DNA of 64,000 bases from the NCBI RefSeq assembly GCF_040581485.1, contig NC_090130.1, positions 21,097,918 through 21,161,917 on the forward strand, read 5' to 3'. Under the pieces are notes generated by a model. The model had not been told where the DNA came from. It did no database searches and saw nothing but the letters and a program-made list of their open reading frames with translations. This stretch comes from Linepithema humile (taxonomy: Eukaryota > Arthropoda > Insecta > Hymenoptera > Formicidae). This document shows, piece after piece, positions 22,765 to 34,206 of the stretch; the first letter of the stretch is position 1; each line of letters opens with the position of its first letter. Position numbers and translations under genes: made by a program.

Positions 22765-24750
22765 AATTGGAATTTATATTATTTTTACATACGTGACGAT
22801 TTGTGGAAACGCTTATCAAAGTTTCGGCATAAATGTAAGCTAATAATTGCTTAAAATAAAGATAACGATAAAAATACACTTCCTGAGAAAATATATGTTA
22901 CGACGATACAAGATAAATAGCACTATATCACTCGGTTTTATCCCCGATAACCGAGAACCCGAGCAATCTGTCGATGAAACAAGTCCCCCATAAGATATTT
23001 GGAAAACAAGTTACACTTTAGCAGCGGAAGATTTACACTTGTTACGCGCCGTGAATATTTCATAGATAAGGGAACTTGGAGATACGCCCGTAGCTCTCCT
23101 AGGTGCGGGCATTAAATTAATTAAAAGAAAACGACGTTCGTTTAACTTGAAATCAATAATGAGCTCGCGTAATGAAATCAAAGTGCAAATGCGGGCGCAG
23201 CGCGCGCTCGCGCAGAGCGTGTCTGGCGGCGTATAAAAACGCGTTAATTTAAATACTTATCTACACCTTGCACACCGGTCCCCCCCGGCTTCAATCTTGC
23301 GATGTAATTAATTTCATAATATTCCTTGACTTTGCTTCGCTTAATTGCTCACAATTAGCTGGAAAGTGGCGCGGTGGGAGAGAGAGAGAGAGAGAGATGG
23401 GAAGAGACGGCAGAGGGAAGCGAACGCTTGCAAAAGGAGCAAAGAGAGAGACGGGACGAAGGAGACGGAAAGAGACGGCGGGAGAGCGGTCGGGGGGGAA
23501 AGGAGAGAGCGAGTCTGTGTAGGCGCAAAAGCAGTTAGCAGCCTCTCGGATTCCGTTAAGCGTTTAGTGGTAGAACTAATTACCGCTTGAGTTTCAAGGA
23601 TACGCTCGGGCGCAAATGCGCCGGATGCGATTGATACCGCGCGGGTGTGTTCGGCGACTCGTGTGCGTATCTCGCCTCGCATATATCGCTATTATACGCC
23701 GCCGTTCTCGCGCACTCGCGCGAGGAACGCGCTTCTTAGCGCGGTGGCGCTGCCCCGGCTCCGCTTTCGCCGGAAAAAAGGAGTCCGCGGGGAGGGAAGA
23801 GAAGAACGGGAACGGGGGAAAGAGGGAGAATCACGGCGGGCCGTGTCCGTAATTAAACTGACGCGAATGGGTCTAATAAATTCGTGCGAGGGGGCATAAA
23901 ACGAGTCTTGTAACTCTATCGAGGTAATTGCGACGACCACGCCTCGCCGCCGCGGGGCTGCGCGCCGCCGTGGTTCTCTTACACCTTTTCGCATACCGCA
24001 AGACCGATATACGCCGCGCGGCCCGTGTAATATCCCCGCCGGGGGTGCGCGTCGTCAAAGCGTTACGCCGCGGAAAGGCGGCGGCGGCGGCGGGCGCGGG
24101 AAGCGGGGACAAACAATTAACGAGCCGGGGCCCGTTAACCCGTAACGTGTCTATTCAATGCAAACGACGCACTAATGAAAGATAAATCTTGCGGCCGCGG
24201 CCATTGAGACGCGCGCAAGAGCTGTATATTGCCCCGCGTGCAGCCCTCCGTTATATCGCCCGTGTATATCTCACGCGCGACAGTGTTCAGCGATGCGCGG
24301 GCGCGCTTTTTGCCCGAGCCGTCGCGCTACAGTTTTTACACACATTTCTCCGGGTGTCGGGCTAGATAACGGCAGGTTGGTTTAAAGCGCGAGTTTCGCC
24401 GGAGGAAAAGTTTATTACGTACGGGCGGATGTTTTAGCAGCTGTATACAAACGACGCGCGTTCCTCCGCGCCCTCCCCTCCCCGCGCGTATCGGCGATAA
24501 CGATTCCCCGTGTGCTCTCGAAAGCGGAGAAGCGGAGACGATTATTTCTGCGCGCGGCACACCCGCACGCCTTGATCATTGAAATTCGCAATTAGATTGT
24601 ACGACGCGTAAATGGCGCGCGTACGTTACTTCCATTTGTTTGCGCGGCGCGCCCGTATGAGAAATCGTTCATTCATATTCAGCATCGTCAGCAAACACAT
24701 CGCCGAGTGACTCGATCCGAACCCCCGCGGCCGGGTTAGTATGTACCTAC
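22765..24750. other. Non-coding stretch, AT-rich then CpG-dense
   Basis: 22765-23260 is AT-rich; from about 23600 to 24700 the sequence is very CpG-rich. Overlapping arginine/alanine-rich frames on both strands have no domain. A GCGTATAAAAACG box near 23229-23241 has no good initiator at the expected distance. Confidence 0.5.
23371..23520 (+). repeat. Purine-rich tract with (GA)n core
   Basis: A perfect GA run at about 23378-23396 is followed by some 120 bases of mostly purine sequence (GAGAC, GGGACGAAGGAGACGG, a G7 run). Homopurine tracts can form triplex DNA; here the effect is unknown. Confidence 0.75.
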
Positions 24751-25310
24751 CTTAAGTCGGAGATGCCAACCGGTTCGGTCAGAGGCAAGATGGCCGCTGT
24801 GAAAGTAGAAGGGTGAAGAAGAAGAGGGCAGTCAGTCGAGCCGGGAGGTAGGTAGGCAGGCAGGCAAGCAGGCAGGCAGGCAGGCAGGAGGCAGGCAAGG
24901 AGGCAGGCGAGGCGAGCAGGCAGGGTGGGCACAGAGCGATCATAACTCAGGTGGCCGCGGACAAGCAGCGCTTGTTCCGTGCATTCGGAACACGGAACAC
25001 ACACGAGTCCGCAGCCGAGTCCACCACGGACGCCCGGAACACACGCTTCTTCTCTCTTGGTCTCGTCCCGCGTGGCCTTCCGCCGTCTTCTTCTTCCTCC
25101 CCCGTTTTTCCTTCTTGTTGCTCCCGCTACCTTGCCCTCTTTCTCCGTCGCGCACGCTTTTGCTCGAGCGTTTGAACGTTCGTGGCGTGGACGGTGGCAG
25201 CCGCGGCACGCCAACACAATCCGAGGATCTCTGTCGTGTATACTCGCGCGTAAAAGTTGCACCCGCCGAAGCGGGATACAGCAGGCTGCTTTGCGAACGT
25301 TCAAATTTTT
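24751..25310 (-). other. Candidate minus-strand 5' exon with consensus splice donor
   Basis: Read on the minus strand, the segment ends in CTTAAG followed by GTAGGTACAT, a good splice donor (last exon base 24751). The body is mixed, with purine-rich AAGAAG/GGAGG sequence and a GCCT/CTGC microsatellite. A minus-strand frame (24747-25304, 185 codons) is open across it, but its middle is lysine/arginine-rich and its end is the translated microsatellite. It stops across the donor, so an untranslated first exon is more likely than coding. No downstream exon was identified. The evidence is local only. Confidence 0.2.
24843..24928 (+). repeat. (GGCA)n/(GGTA)n tetranucleotide array
   Basis: GGTA units pass into GGCA units with several interruptions (GGCAA, GGAGGCA, GGCGA) over about 85 bases. 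Confidence 0.9.
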
Positions 25311-25902
25311 TTATTTAGTTATATACGGCAGCCTAATGATGGCGTTCTCGCACAATTTGCGACTTTATTTAATGATGAAATGTTGAAATACCTGGATTTA
25401 TAAATTTGTACGCTTCGCGCGTTGACTTTATAAAATTTTAAAATTGAAAAATTCATAAGCTTTCGTTTTGTGAATTTCGCAATTTTCTACGATCATGATA
25501 GTAGAACGCTTTAGCAAAGTGCTACGTGTTATGTTTGAATATATTAATTGCAAAGAGAATGCTGTTAGATTTGAAGAAAAATGAGTGGACAAGCTTTGAC
25601 AGCGCTCGGAATGAATGTAAAGACACAGGTGTGAACGCGACTTTATTCGGTGACGGTGTTTAACTTTCGCTATCGACTGTACTGAGAAGCTTACACCGTC
25701 GGCCGAAGAAGAACCGGCTACGTGGTCGCCAGCTCGTGTCCGTCCATCCGTCGCGCTACAAATGAAGACTTTAAATAATTTAGTCGCCGGCTGTAAATCC
25801 CGTCGGGAAGCGACGTTAATCGATACACGCCGCCGTGTACCGCTCCGTTATACGGCCCGGGAACATTTATGAATGCGCGCTATGAATCACGAGATAATAA
25901 TA
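25311..25902. other. Non-coding stretch, nothing distinctive seen
   Basis: AT-rich to about 25600, then mixed. No frame of interest. Confidence 0.5.
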
Positions 25903-25921
25903 TTGCGCGCGCGAGCGTATA

Positions 25922-25983
25922 ATGTGCGTGCGCGCGTGTGTGTGTGCGTGCGTACGCGCGCACGTCGTGCATGTGTGCACGCG
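25922..25983. repeat. Alternating purine-pyrimidine tract (Z-DNA type)
   Basis: Forty-four bases (25922-25965) alternate purine and pyrimidine without a break, mostly GT and GC steps. After a single phase flip a further 18 alternating bases follow to 25983. A GCGCGCGCG run lies just upstream near 25904-25913. Such GC/GT alternation is the classical Z-DNA-prone sequence. Confidence 0.85.
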
Positions 25984-28900
25984 AGCTCTCGAAGCACACG
26001 TCGTTAAATATAGTCGCGCCTTAATGCTCGCGCATTGTGCGAGGGAGCTTGTTATTGCGATTATATTTTTCGAGAGCGCTGCACCGTCGTAACTGTCCGG
26101 CTTTTGTTTTTACGACGTTCGGGAAACACTTTGTCCAGCCGCGAAACGCTGTCGTCGGCCGTGATAGCCGCGTTTCCGCCGAGAACTGTTTTGTAACAGC
26201 GGGGATTTCGGGGGCGGTGGGGCAGGCGTGAAAATTTACGCGATCCCGAAATGGACCGCGCGTCGCCGCTGAATTATTCGACGCGTCGTGGTAGCAGAAT
26301 ATCGAATACCACTTCCGCTCCGGGTCTTGGTTTATGTCGCTGGGGCGGTGTTCTTTAAAATACTCGCAATTCGATTGATGATCTCGCTGACGCGTCGATC
26401 GGATTAACTGCCAGACAAATTGTGTAGTCGCGTTATATTTTGCTGTCACGCGACAGCAGGAGCGTCTAATTAGACAGCGATTATCTGGATGAATGAAGTT
26501 GAAGGCTAAATCGAGTTACAGAGTTCACAGTTTTCAGCGCAGAAGTGTAATAATAATAAAACAGCCGCATATTTAACAAGGCTACAGTCAGCGAAAGTTC
26601 GCTCGACAAATGTTTATTAAAAGGTCTCCGATTCACTCTTCTTTTCCATTTATACGTCGTTTCTACAATCATTTTCCGATTTTTATTCGCATCCATCTCG
26701 CGAATACCGGCTCTCGATCCATGTGGCTGCGCGCGTGCGTTTTGTGAACTTTCGCCGCGCATATTATAATTCGTAATGGTATTGCGGGCGATCTTTATAT
26801 CCGGGCCGAAGTCGTTTTCGGGCAGACACGGAGGATCGATTTATCGGACGGGAACGACGCTAATAAATTACGGTAATAGCATTAAGATAGATCGACGGCT
26901 AGGCGCGTAGGCGTGGAGACCGCTGCGCGGCGCGGCGACGGACAATATTTTAGCCCGCAGTAGCTTTATGACCAGAGGTTACGAGCCAGGAAGAGCCATA
27001 ACGCCTCGTATCTCCCTGCCCTCGCGCCATCCGGCGTTCCTTGCATTTGCGGGAAAGCTCGGCACGGGTGCCAATTCCTAGGAGCGTATCGGACCATAAA
27101 CTGGAAACGTGATGTATGTTACCTTATACCTTCTTCCCTCGCACACAGCGCCACCCTTCCACTCCTGTCGCCAATCCCTTGTCCGATCCAGCCGTCCACA
27201 CTCGTGCGCGAAACATGTCCATATGCCGCCGCTCGTTACTCCCGAGATACGTGCCGGCGCGAAATTCGTTGCACTTCGCTGACAAAGCGGTCCCCCGTCG
27301 GTCCGGCATGAATTTTTCTCATTTAAAGCTGCGAACGCGCGAGAGTGCGGAATATCGTGACGGTGAAATTCGCCGAGCGCGGACATACAAGCGGCGGCGG
27401 CGGCGGCTCGTGGAGGGTCCGCGGCGAAATTAAAATTTCCACGCATTCGTTTCGTTTCGATCGCGCTTAATAAATATTGTGACATCATCGATGCGCTGCA
27501 TCGGGGGCCTCGAAAATTGAATCGCGCCGGCAAAGCGGCGATTTTTCAAACTCGCCCGACCCGCCGCCCATCGGGATAATACGGAGAGATACGCGAGTGT
27601 ATATGAAATTCGCGTTCAGTCGCGGGATTATATTGGGTCGGATAACGAGTGTGCGGCTCATTATTGTCGCGCGCATTGCCGCGATTCTTATTTCGATCGG
27701 CGATAAGTGGGACACAGGCGGCAGAAAATGGTGGCGGCCAATAATGAATAAATTAAACTATCCCGTCGGGCTGTATATCGCAAGCACGAGTCGTAACACT
27801 CAGAGGCGCGGTAATGAGAGTAAATCACGGATTTATCGCCGCCCGTCGGAGATTATACGGTAAACACGTACGCGGTTTATCGTCGGTAACTGCGCCGGAG
27901 CCATCGCGAACGCGCGCGCACGTGACGGCCCATATTTTTCGTCACCTAAATGCCGAAGGGGGAAGTTTCAACACCGATATAATATTACTGTCCTATTCAC
28001 TCTCGGCGACCTTTCCTGACGCAGACTCGTCCTCTCTCTCTCTCTCTCTCTCTCTCGCTTCTCTCCGCGTGTGCATCGCTGTTCAGTGGCGTAGCTACTG
28101 TAGTCGATTTTGAAAGCGAATTTAATTATAGGATGATATCCGCGCAAAGTGCTCTTACGCGTGAATTGATTCAATGCTGCCAATGGTCAGCCACTGTTTT
28201 TCCGAAATTTATTGTAACATTTTTTGGGATTCGCGCGACTTGGAATATTTTATTACAGCTTTGTATTCATCAAGGTGTGAAACAACAAAATTAAAATATG
28301 TATTAATCGATTGGATTTTCCTTTTACAACAAACAGTAATTTATTATTTAAAATCGTGTGCAGACATTATGCAAATATTTCAATGACACGTTCGACGCGC
28401 GCGCGCGCGGACGAAACTTTTACGCAGCTCTGTACAACATAATCTCGTAAGCGATACGCTTTATCATTTCGGAAAGAAATTTATGAAACAACTTGGATCC
28501 CAAACGGGCACTTTCCCCGAAATTACGGCACTGCCGTTGTCAGAGTCCTTCCTATTCACGACGGTCGTACGTACACGCCTATGGACTTGGATGTGGCTAT
28601 AAATTAGGTTTTATGAGGGAGATAAAATGCGCGTTATTATCTAAACGGCGACGCCTTTACAGAGATCGTGGCCCACGCTATTCTTTGACCGCGTACGTGT
28701 GTACGACCCTTTGCGTGAGAGCGTGGGGGTATGTACGTGCGTGCGTGTACAGTGCGGAAAGGCATTCACCCTCGAATACGTCGTCTACGACGATCCCTTC
28801 GTAATGCGCATAGATTGACTGTCAAGTTCAGGGAATGAATAGGAAATTGGATGGGTGGAACGATAGCTCGACATGTGAGATAATCTTTATCGTGCAATGT

Positions 28901-30818
28901 TTCCATATTTTCGCGCCGGCTTTTTCTTTGTCCGTTAGAAGGGAATGTCTGTGTTGATTATCTCGTGAAAATTGTAACCGAAGCTTAAATCGATTCTAAC
29001 ACTTTGAAACACTTTCAAAACGAAGAATTATTTAATCAAGTATGATGAATTGAACTACATTTAAGGATTTTATACATTGTCTAAACAAAGTGATGTATAA
29101 AAAAAATAAGAGATTTGGATGTTTACAAAAGTACAACGCGCGTTATTTAAATCCTCGGGAAAAAAAAGATTAGATTGCGGCGGTGAAAACATTAATCACA
29201 CCGTATATATTAAGGCGCCGTATTTCTCAGCCTTCATATATCAAATAATTTTAATGGCTGTAAAGACTCACATGCGAAGATTTGTTGTTTCAGAGAGGCA
29301 CGGATAGTTTGAGTCTATCATTAATTTTAGTACGACAAGTATTGCGAGAAATTTATTACCTGGCGCGCCTTTGTGAGCGCGATATTTTTCCGCGTAACGA
29401 TGAAACTCCGCGAGCGCGTGATTATTTATAAACCATGATCACACACTCTCCGAATCGAATTTACGCGACGGCTCTTAAACATTAAATAGCCGATATGCAG
29501 ATTTATTATCCGCGGGCGCTGGTACTTTTGTCAACCTTTTTCCCTCCGAGACATAATTTACTTTTGATTTAAGCTAGGTGTAATTTATGCGCCGTTTATG
29601 CTGGTCGGCGGCGACGGAACGCACGCCGATGTAACGTCGTCATGATACCGCGGATTAATATTCGATCGCGGTATCTCGTTGAGATGAGATGGCTGCTTAC
29701 TGGATATAATCCTGAAAGACGAAACGTGCGACTTACGAGCGCGTGGCGACGTCCGCTATAATTTATAACGCCGGGGCCTGCAACAAGAGCAGCCAGAAAT
29801 GACCACCCAGTGGCAGGGTAAAGGATGTTCAGTCATAACATCTGATGAAGCGAAACATTAACGAGGCGATATATCAGTCGGCTCTTATAGACGCAAGCGT
29901 GGGCGGTATCTCGGGCATCACTCAGAAGAACGGGCACGAAATGAAATGTGAAAGAAGTAATTTCTCGGGACTATCGGCCCTCTTCATCGCCGTGATAAGA
30001 CGTTTCTTGCGCGTTACATACGCGGCTTAGGCATTTGCGGAGGCATAATCGTTGAAACCGCTCAACCGCGCTTCTTTATTGCGCCGCTGCACTCGTTAAT
30101 ACGTGCAACTGCTCGCACGCCGATTATTCACGCAAAAGTGCGATAATTGCGACAAATATTTACGACAGTCGCGATTCTCAGGTTGATTTTCCCTTAATTA
30201 GAACTGGAAATTGATAACCTCGAGCGAAAATATTGCGTAAACGTTATTCCGAAAGAAATACAGGCTGCTTGATAATGGCGTAGAGAAGGCGGAGGCACTT
30301 TGCTCGTACATATACATAGTGAACAGTTTCCATCGACTCCGTTATATCATGCATGTATATTCATCCTTAGGGATTATCGCGCCATTCGAGCTAGAATAAA
30401 AATGGTATAACCATTTTCGCTCGATACTATTCCGAAAGGACAAATAAACGAATACATGGATGTTTAAAACGCGTCGGGGCAGCCGTTCCGCGCGTAATGA
30501 AATGGTTTATTGCAACGATAATTTCTAGTAAATCGTTCCAAGTATTCCCTGCAAATCGTGGTCGTTGGAGTCGCGATTAGGCGCGATTGCCGATTGAACG
30601 ATAAACTGCCGGTATCGACGCACAATTCTGATGCAGCTGTTTGTCGCGGTAACGTAAAGAACCTTGACGTGCGCGCCGTCCCGCTTCTATTTCCGTTGAT
30701 AGAAGGTACGAAAGCCGGTCTTGAATGGCTGGCATTATAAATAATCGCGAGCTTGTTGTACGCTTGGAGCGCCATAAGAGTCGGCGTAGAAAAATACGCG
30801 CAGCGATGGGAGGAACAC
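25984..30818. other. Non-coding stretch, no gene recognised
   Basis: CpG-bearing mixed sequence with an AT-rich interval at about 28180-28380 and 28980-29120. Frames such as 26021-26449 and 27078-27533 (minus strand, about 145 codons) have ordinary composition and no recognisable domain. A (CT)n microsatellite at 28031-28056 is annotated separately. Confidence 0.5.
28031..28056 (+). repeat. (CT)n microsatellite
   Basis: Thirteen CT units. Confidence 0.95.
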
Positions 30819-30892
30819 CATTATTCATTGGTTTCAGCCCGGCTAATGAGTTCGGCATACCGGCGCGTCTCTGCGACAGTCATACGCGGCGG
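30819..30892 (+). repeat. Duplicated module, copy 1
   Basis: The core CATTATTCATTGGTTTCAGC, then GGCTAATGAG, then CGGCATACCGGCGCGTC, then GTCATACGCGG recurs at 31373-31452 with the same order and a few substitutions. The copies are 554 bases apart. Reading frames are not obviously preserved, so duplicated regulatory sequence or an old unrelated insertion both fit. Confidence 0.65.
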
Positions 30893-31348
30893 TATACGCC
30901 TCTCGACAATCACGCGAATATATCACGCGATTACGCGATGTTTATAAAAATAACTAATACGCACGTAGAGGAAAAGTATCATCATCGTGTTGTTTCGGGA
31001 AGAAAGATTTCTTTGCAAGGAGAAGAAAGAAGCGCGCGAAACCTTTCAATCAGAGACGATTGAGCGATTTGAAATTACAATTTTGAGAAATGTCTTTCGA
31101 TAGCAAAAGTACGAGAAAGTGCGTTGCGTGTTCGGGGCAATGATAAAACGATTCAAAGGCACTTTTTTATCGGCACGATAATGATCGAGTAGATTATGCG
31201 CGGGTATACGCGCGCGAAATTACAGGTTCGTAGACACAAAGCGCGCGTACTCGTCAATCTTCCGCGCGGTTTAAAAGATCAGCGTCCGGAGAAGCGCACC
31301 GAATAAAGGAGGATGGTAAATCTGTCGAGGAAAGATATGAGCAGTCAC
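30893..31348. other. Non-coding spacer between duplicated modules
   Basis: CpG-containing mixed sequence with no recognised gene. Confidence 0.45.
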
Positions 31349-31373
31349 GGGCGGCAGCACCGTGCAGCCGCCC
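31349..31373. other. GC-rich near-perfect hairpin
   Basis: GGGCGGC-A-GCAC-C-GTGC-A-GCCGCCC is an inverted repeat of 25 bases with one symmetric A/A mismatch. It abuts the start of duplicated module copy 2; copy 1 has no equivalent. Confidence 0.65.
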
Positions 31374-31452
31374 ATTACTCATTGGCTTAAGCCGGGCACC
31401 GAACAGCTAATGAGGCCGGCATACCGGCGTGTCCGCGGCGATCATAGCCGGT
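31373..31452 (+). repeat. Duplicated module, copy 2
   Basis: CATTACTCATTGGCTTAAGC, a 9-base insertion (ACCGAACAG) relative to copy 1, then CTAATGAG, CCGGCATACCGGCGTGTC and TCATAGCCGG. Similarity to 30819-30892 extends over about 75 aligned bases. Confidence 0.65.
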
Positions 31453-32610
31453 GGACAGGCATAATAATCCGGCAGAGATTGCCGATCGGCGAAACGTCTG
31501 TCGGCGTGGCACGGTAGCCGCAGATGGAGCCTCGATATGGCCGGTGGAGTGCGTGTCGGGGCCGATGAGTGAGAGACCATTCCTGGAAGCCGTTAACTAC
31601 GTCGTCGCGTCCTGACGCGTGTACCGATCCGTGTACGCGCTGCCGATTAAGGTCGCCGCCACACGTCAACCTGATCGATCGCTGAGAAATGACTGCGATC
31701 TATTCCGCGCCGAACTGCGGCCGCGCCGATTGCGATCAGGTTGAACGCGCGCGTCCGAATCGTATCGCGTTACTTTCAAATGTTGTTTCATCTGTCAAAA
31801 GAGGTGTCCGCGGAAAAATGAGATGACGGAACGAATGGGTGCAGCTGTTCCCGTCCGCGAACTAGTTCGAGCCGATCGATCGTTGATTTACGCAAAAGGA
31901 AAAACGCGAATGCTGGAATTCGTCGCGAGAAGTTACGATGCAGCGAATTTTTTTTCTTTCTTTTTTTTTTTTTTTTTTGCAGGAATACCGTATTGGGTTC
32001 GCGATCGGTCGCGCGCGGTACATCTGTGACACGACAATGCGCTCGCTCTGTAGTTAGCCGGCGATAACCGTACGTTAGCTTGGAGTTAGAGTCGGTTTAG
32101 GAGGTGAAATACGCGTGTCGCGATCAATCGTCGTGAAATTGCCGTTTTCTAAATTTTTCCCGGGCCATCATGGCGAGAATATACGGCCGGCGCTCTCCGC
32201 AGCGTGGTGGTGAAAGGGATAAGACGTGTGTGGCAGGCGCACTTTACGACCGTGTTTCCATCGAGCACCCTAGGCGAACGAAAGCTAGCGCCGCGCAAAC
32301 ATATTTCTCTCGAGATGAGTTCGGGCGATCATTTTCGTTCTCTATGCGCGTCCTGCCATTGCCGAGACACGTCTGCCGTTTCATCTGCCAGCTCGGCTTC
32401 GGTTTCATACGCAGACTCGCATCATTATGGCGCACCGCAGCCGATGAGCGGAATAGCGTAATAGGTTTCTCCGTTTCGTTTCGCGCGCCAAGATAGGCGC
32501 GCTCTTTTGTCTATGGATATTTATTTCTCCGCGCGAGTTTTAGTGAAAGTTTTGACGCGCGTTTAACAATGCATCGAACAATAGGTAAGTGGGAAAGCGT
32601 TAAGTTATTG
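31453..32610. other. CpG-bearing stretch with unassigned open frames
   Basis: A T-rich tract followed by GCAG lies at 31948-31982. At 32153-32496 two plus-strand frames and one minus-strand frame are open together. One plus-strand frame starts at an ATG with A at -3 and G at +4 (32170) and runs 108 codons; another, open from 32153, ends in a serine-rich tail and stops at about 32464. I recognise none of the products. A GTAAGT donor-like site is at 32584. Confidence 0.35.
31948..31982 (+). repeat. Poly-T tract ending in GCAG
   Basis: Eight T, C, three T, C, eighteen T, then GCAG. The shape matches a polypyrimidine tract and 3' splice site, but a T homopolymer that happens to precede CAG is equally likely. 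Confidence 0.85.
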
Positions 32611-32613
32611 TTA

Positions 32614-32637
32614 CGGGAGAGAGAGAGAGAAAAAAAT
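32614..32637 (+). repeat. (GA)n plus A-run
   Basis: Short GA repeat followed by about seven A residues. Confidence 0.85.
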
Positions 32638-33536
32638 AACGTCATTAATGACTTGGTCGTTTACGGCTACGTGATACGGTCACATAATACATTAGCGTTG
32701 TTCCTTTACCCGCTCACATTGCCGTTGTATTGTCACAAAGGGCAACTGCGATGAATGATATAAAATGGTACTACATGTGTTCCACCACACTGCATATTTC
32801 ATTCTCTTACACGACCCGACGTATCGATCGCGTCACGAGATATGTTCAGTTACTTGTACAAAAGTCGTTTTAGTTTCTCGCGCCGTAAATCGGCGTAGGC
32901 GTGTCTCAATCTGCATCGCGCATAAAGTAACGGTGTAATAGCATGCCTCGTCGTTACCTTTTTTTGGTAGGACTTCAAGAAATATAGGTAATAAAGTACA
33001 GTGTGAATGTGAATATATATTTTAGCGTCCTCGCGTTTCCATTCCGTAAAGCACTATCGACAGCTGCGAGGCGTAGCGAAAAGTGGCCCGACAGTCGACC
33101 GCTTGTCTCTGATGGATTCTCAGATTTCTAAGCAAACTTTGCCGCGGGTTTTCTCCGGTCCTTTTGCGGCCGGCAGCGGAGCTCTTCGAAGAGCTAAATT
33201 AGCAACGATGATCGGCACAACACCGAACGGCCGAGCGTAACGTCCGGAGTAAATCTCATTGTGCGCCTGTATACCGGGGGTCATTAGTCATGACCTTTGT
33301 ACGAATGAATACGAAGATTAACTGGTAGGCGTTAGCGTGGGCGGGCAGCTCGGGATCTCTCCGACATTCACGAGCACCTGGAGAATCCTCCTCGCCGGCG
33401 GAATTACATGGAAAGGCGGAAAGGGACAGGATGGGAAAAGCGCGAGGGGACACCGGTACACCCCCGCTGCGGTCTGCTAATGAGAACCTCCGTGGGACAT
33501 TCGTCTTTCACGCCGGACACGTTGACACATTTCTGC

Positions 33537-33577
33537 CTCTCGGCCGGAATGGAACAAGACGCACAACCGGCCGAGAG
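33537..33577. other. GC-rich inverted repeat, 11-bp arms
   Basis: CTCTCGGCCGG and CCGGCCGAGAG are perfect complements separated by 19 bases. Two further pairs can form beyond a single bulge. The stem is too short for a microRNA precursor. Confidence 0.6.
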
Positions 33578-34186
33578 CATCTGGCCACGCGACAGTCGCT
33601 GTCTCCTCGCTTCCGAGACGAGCGCTTTAGCCAGTTGACGCGTGATATTCCGGCGCAGTATTCGCCTGTCTTATTCGGTAATTTATGTGTTTCCTTCGCG
33701 CCGGTGTCACGACGAATTCTGACAATCTCCGAGCGACGACAGGCCGCGGAACGATCGCGTTATCGATCGCGCCTGGTGATGACGAACATTTGTATTTTTT
33801 TTTTTAGAAACTCGATTGCGATCGAGTTGTCCACTTTTGTCCGCTTTAGTCCGAATTGAAATTTCTGCCATTGTATTCCACGGATATACGCTGTGATACA
33901 CGCAAAGCATTTAAGTGCTCGCTGAGTCTTATGATCATTCGACCGTTGCTTACAAAGTACGTAGAAACTCGAGCTTCGCATTGTTATCAAAGACACGAGC
34001 AGCATCGCCGATGAAAGACGACGCCGGGGCCATTCCGGGCGGAGAAAAGTCTCGACCCGGGATATAATTTCTCTTTATTAGATACAGCGTGTCGTTGCCG
34101 AGGATAAAAGCGTCGCAATAAAGCCAAAATTCTTTTGATATCGGAGTATATCGCGACGCGGTCGAGATAGGCGCGGGACAAAAGGG

Positions 34187-34206
34187 GCGCGCGCGCGCGC
34201 GCGCAT
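34187..34206. repeat. (GC)n alternating tract
   Basis: Nine GC units followed by AT give 20 bases of perfect purine-pyrimidine alternation, prone to Z-DNA. Confidence 0.9.

Noticed and set aside
24747..25304. 185-codon minus-strand frame
   Set aside because: Its end is the translation of the GGCA microsatellite and its middle is a translated purine-rich tract. It is not a credible protein, although the segment may be an untranslated exon.
31948..31990. Poly-T plus GCAG as a true 3' splice site
   Set aside because: Homopolymer T tracts are frequent in the window. No upstream donor or downstream exon could be paired with confidence.
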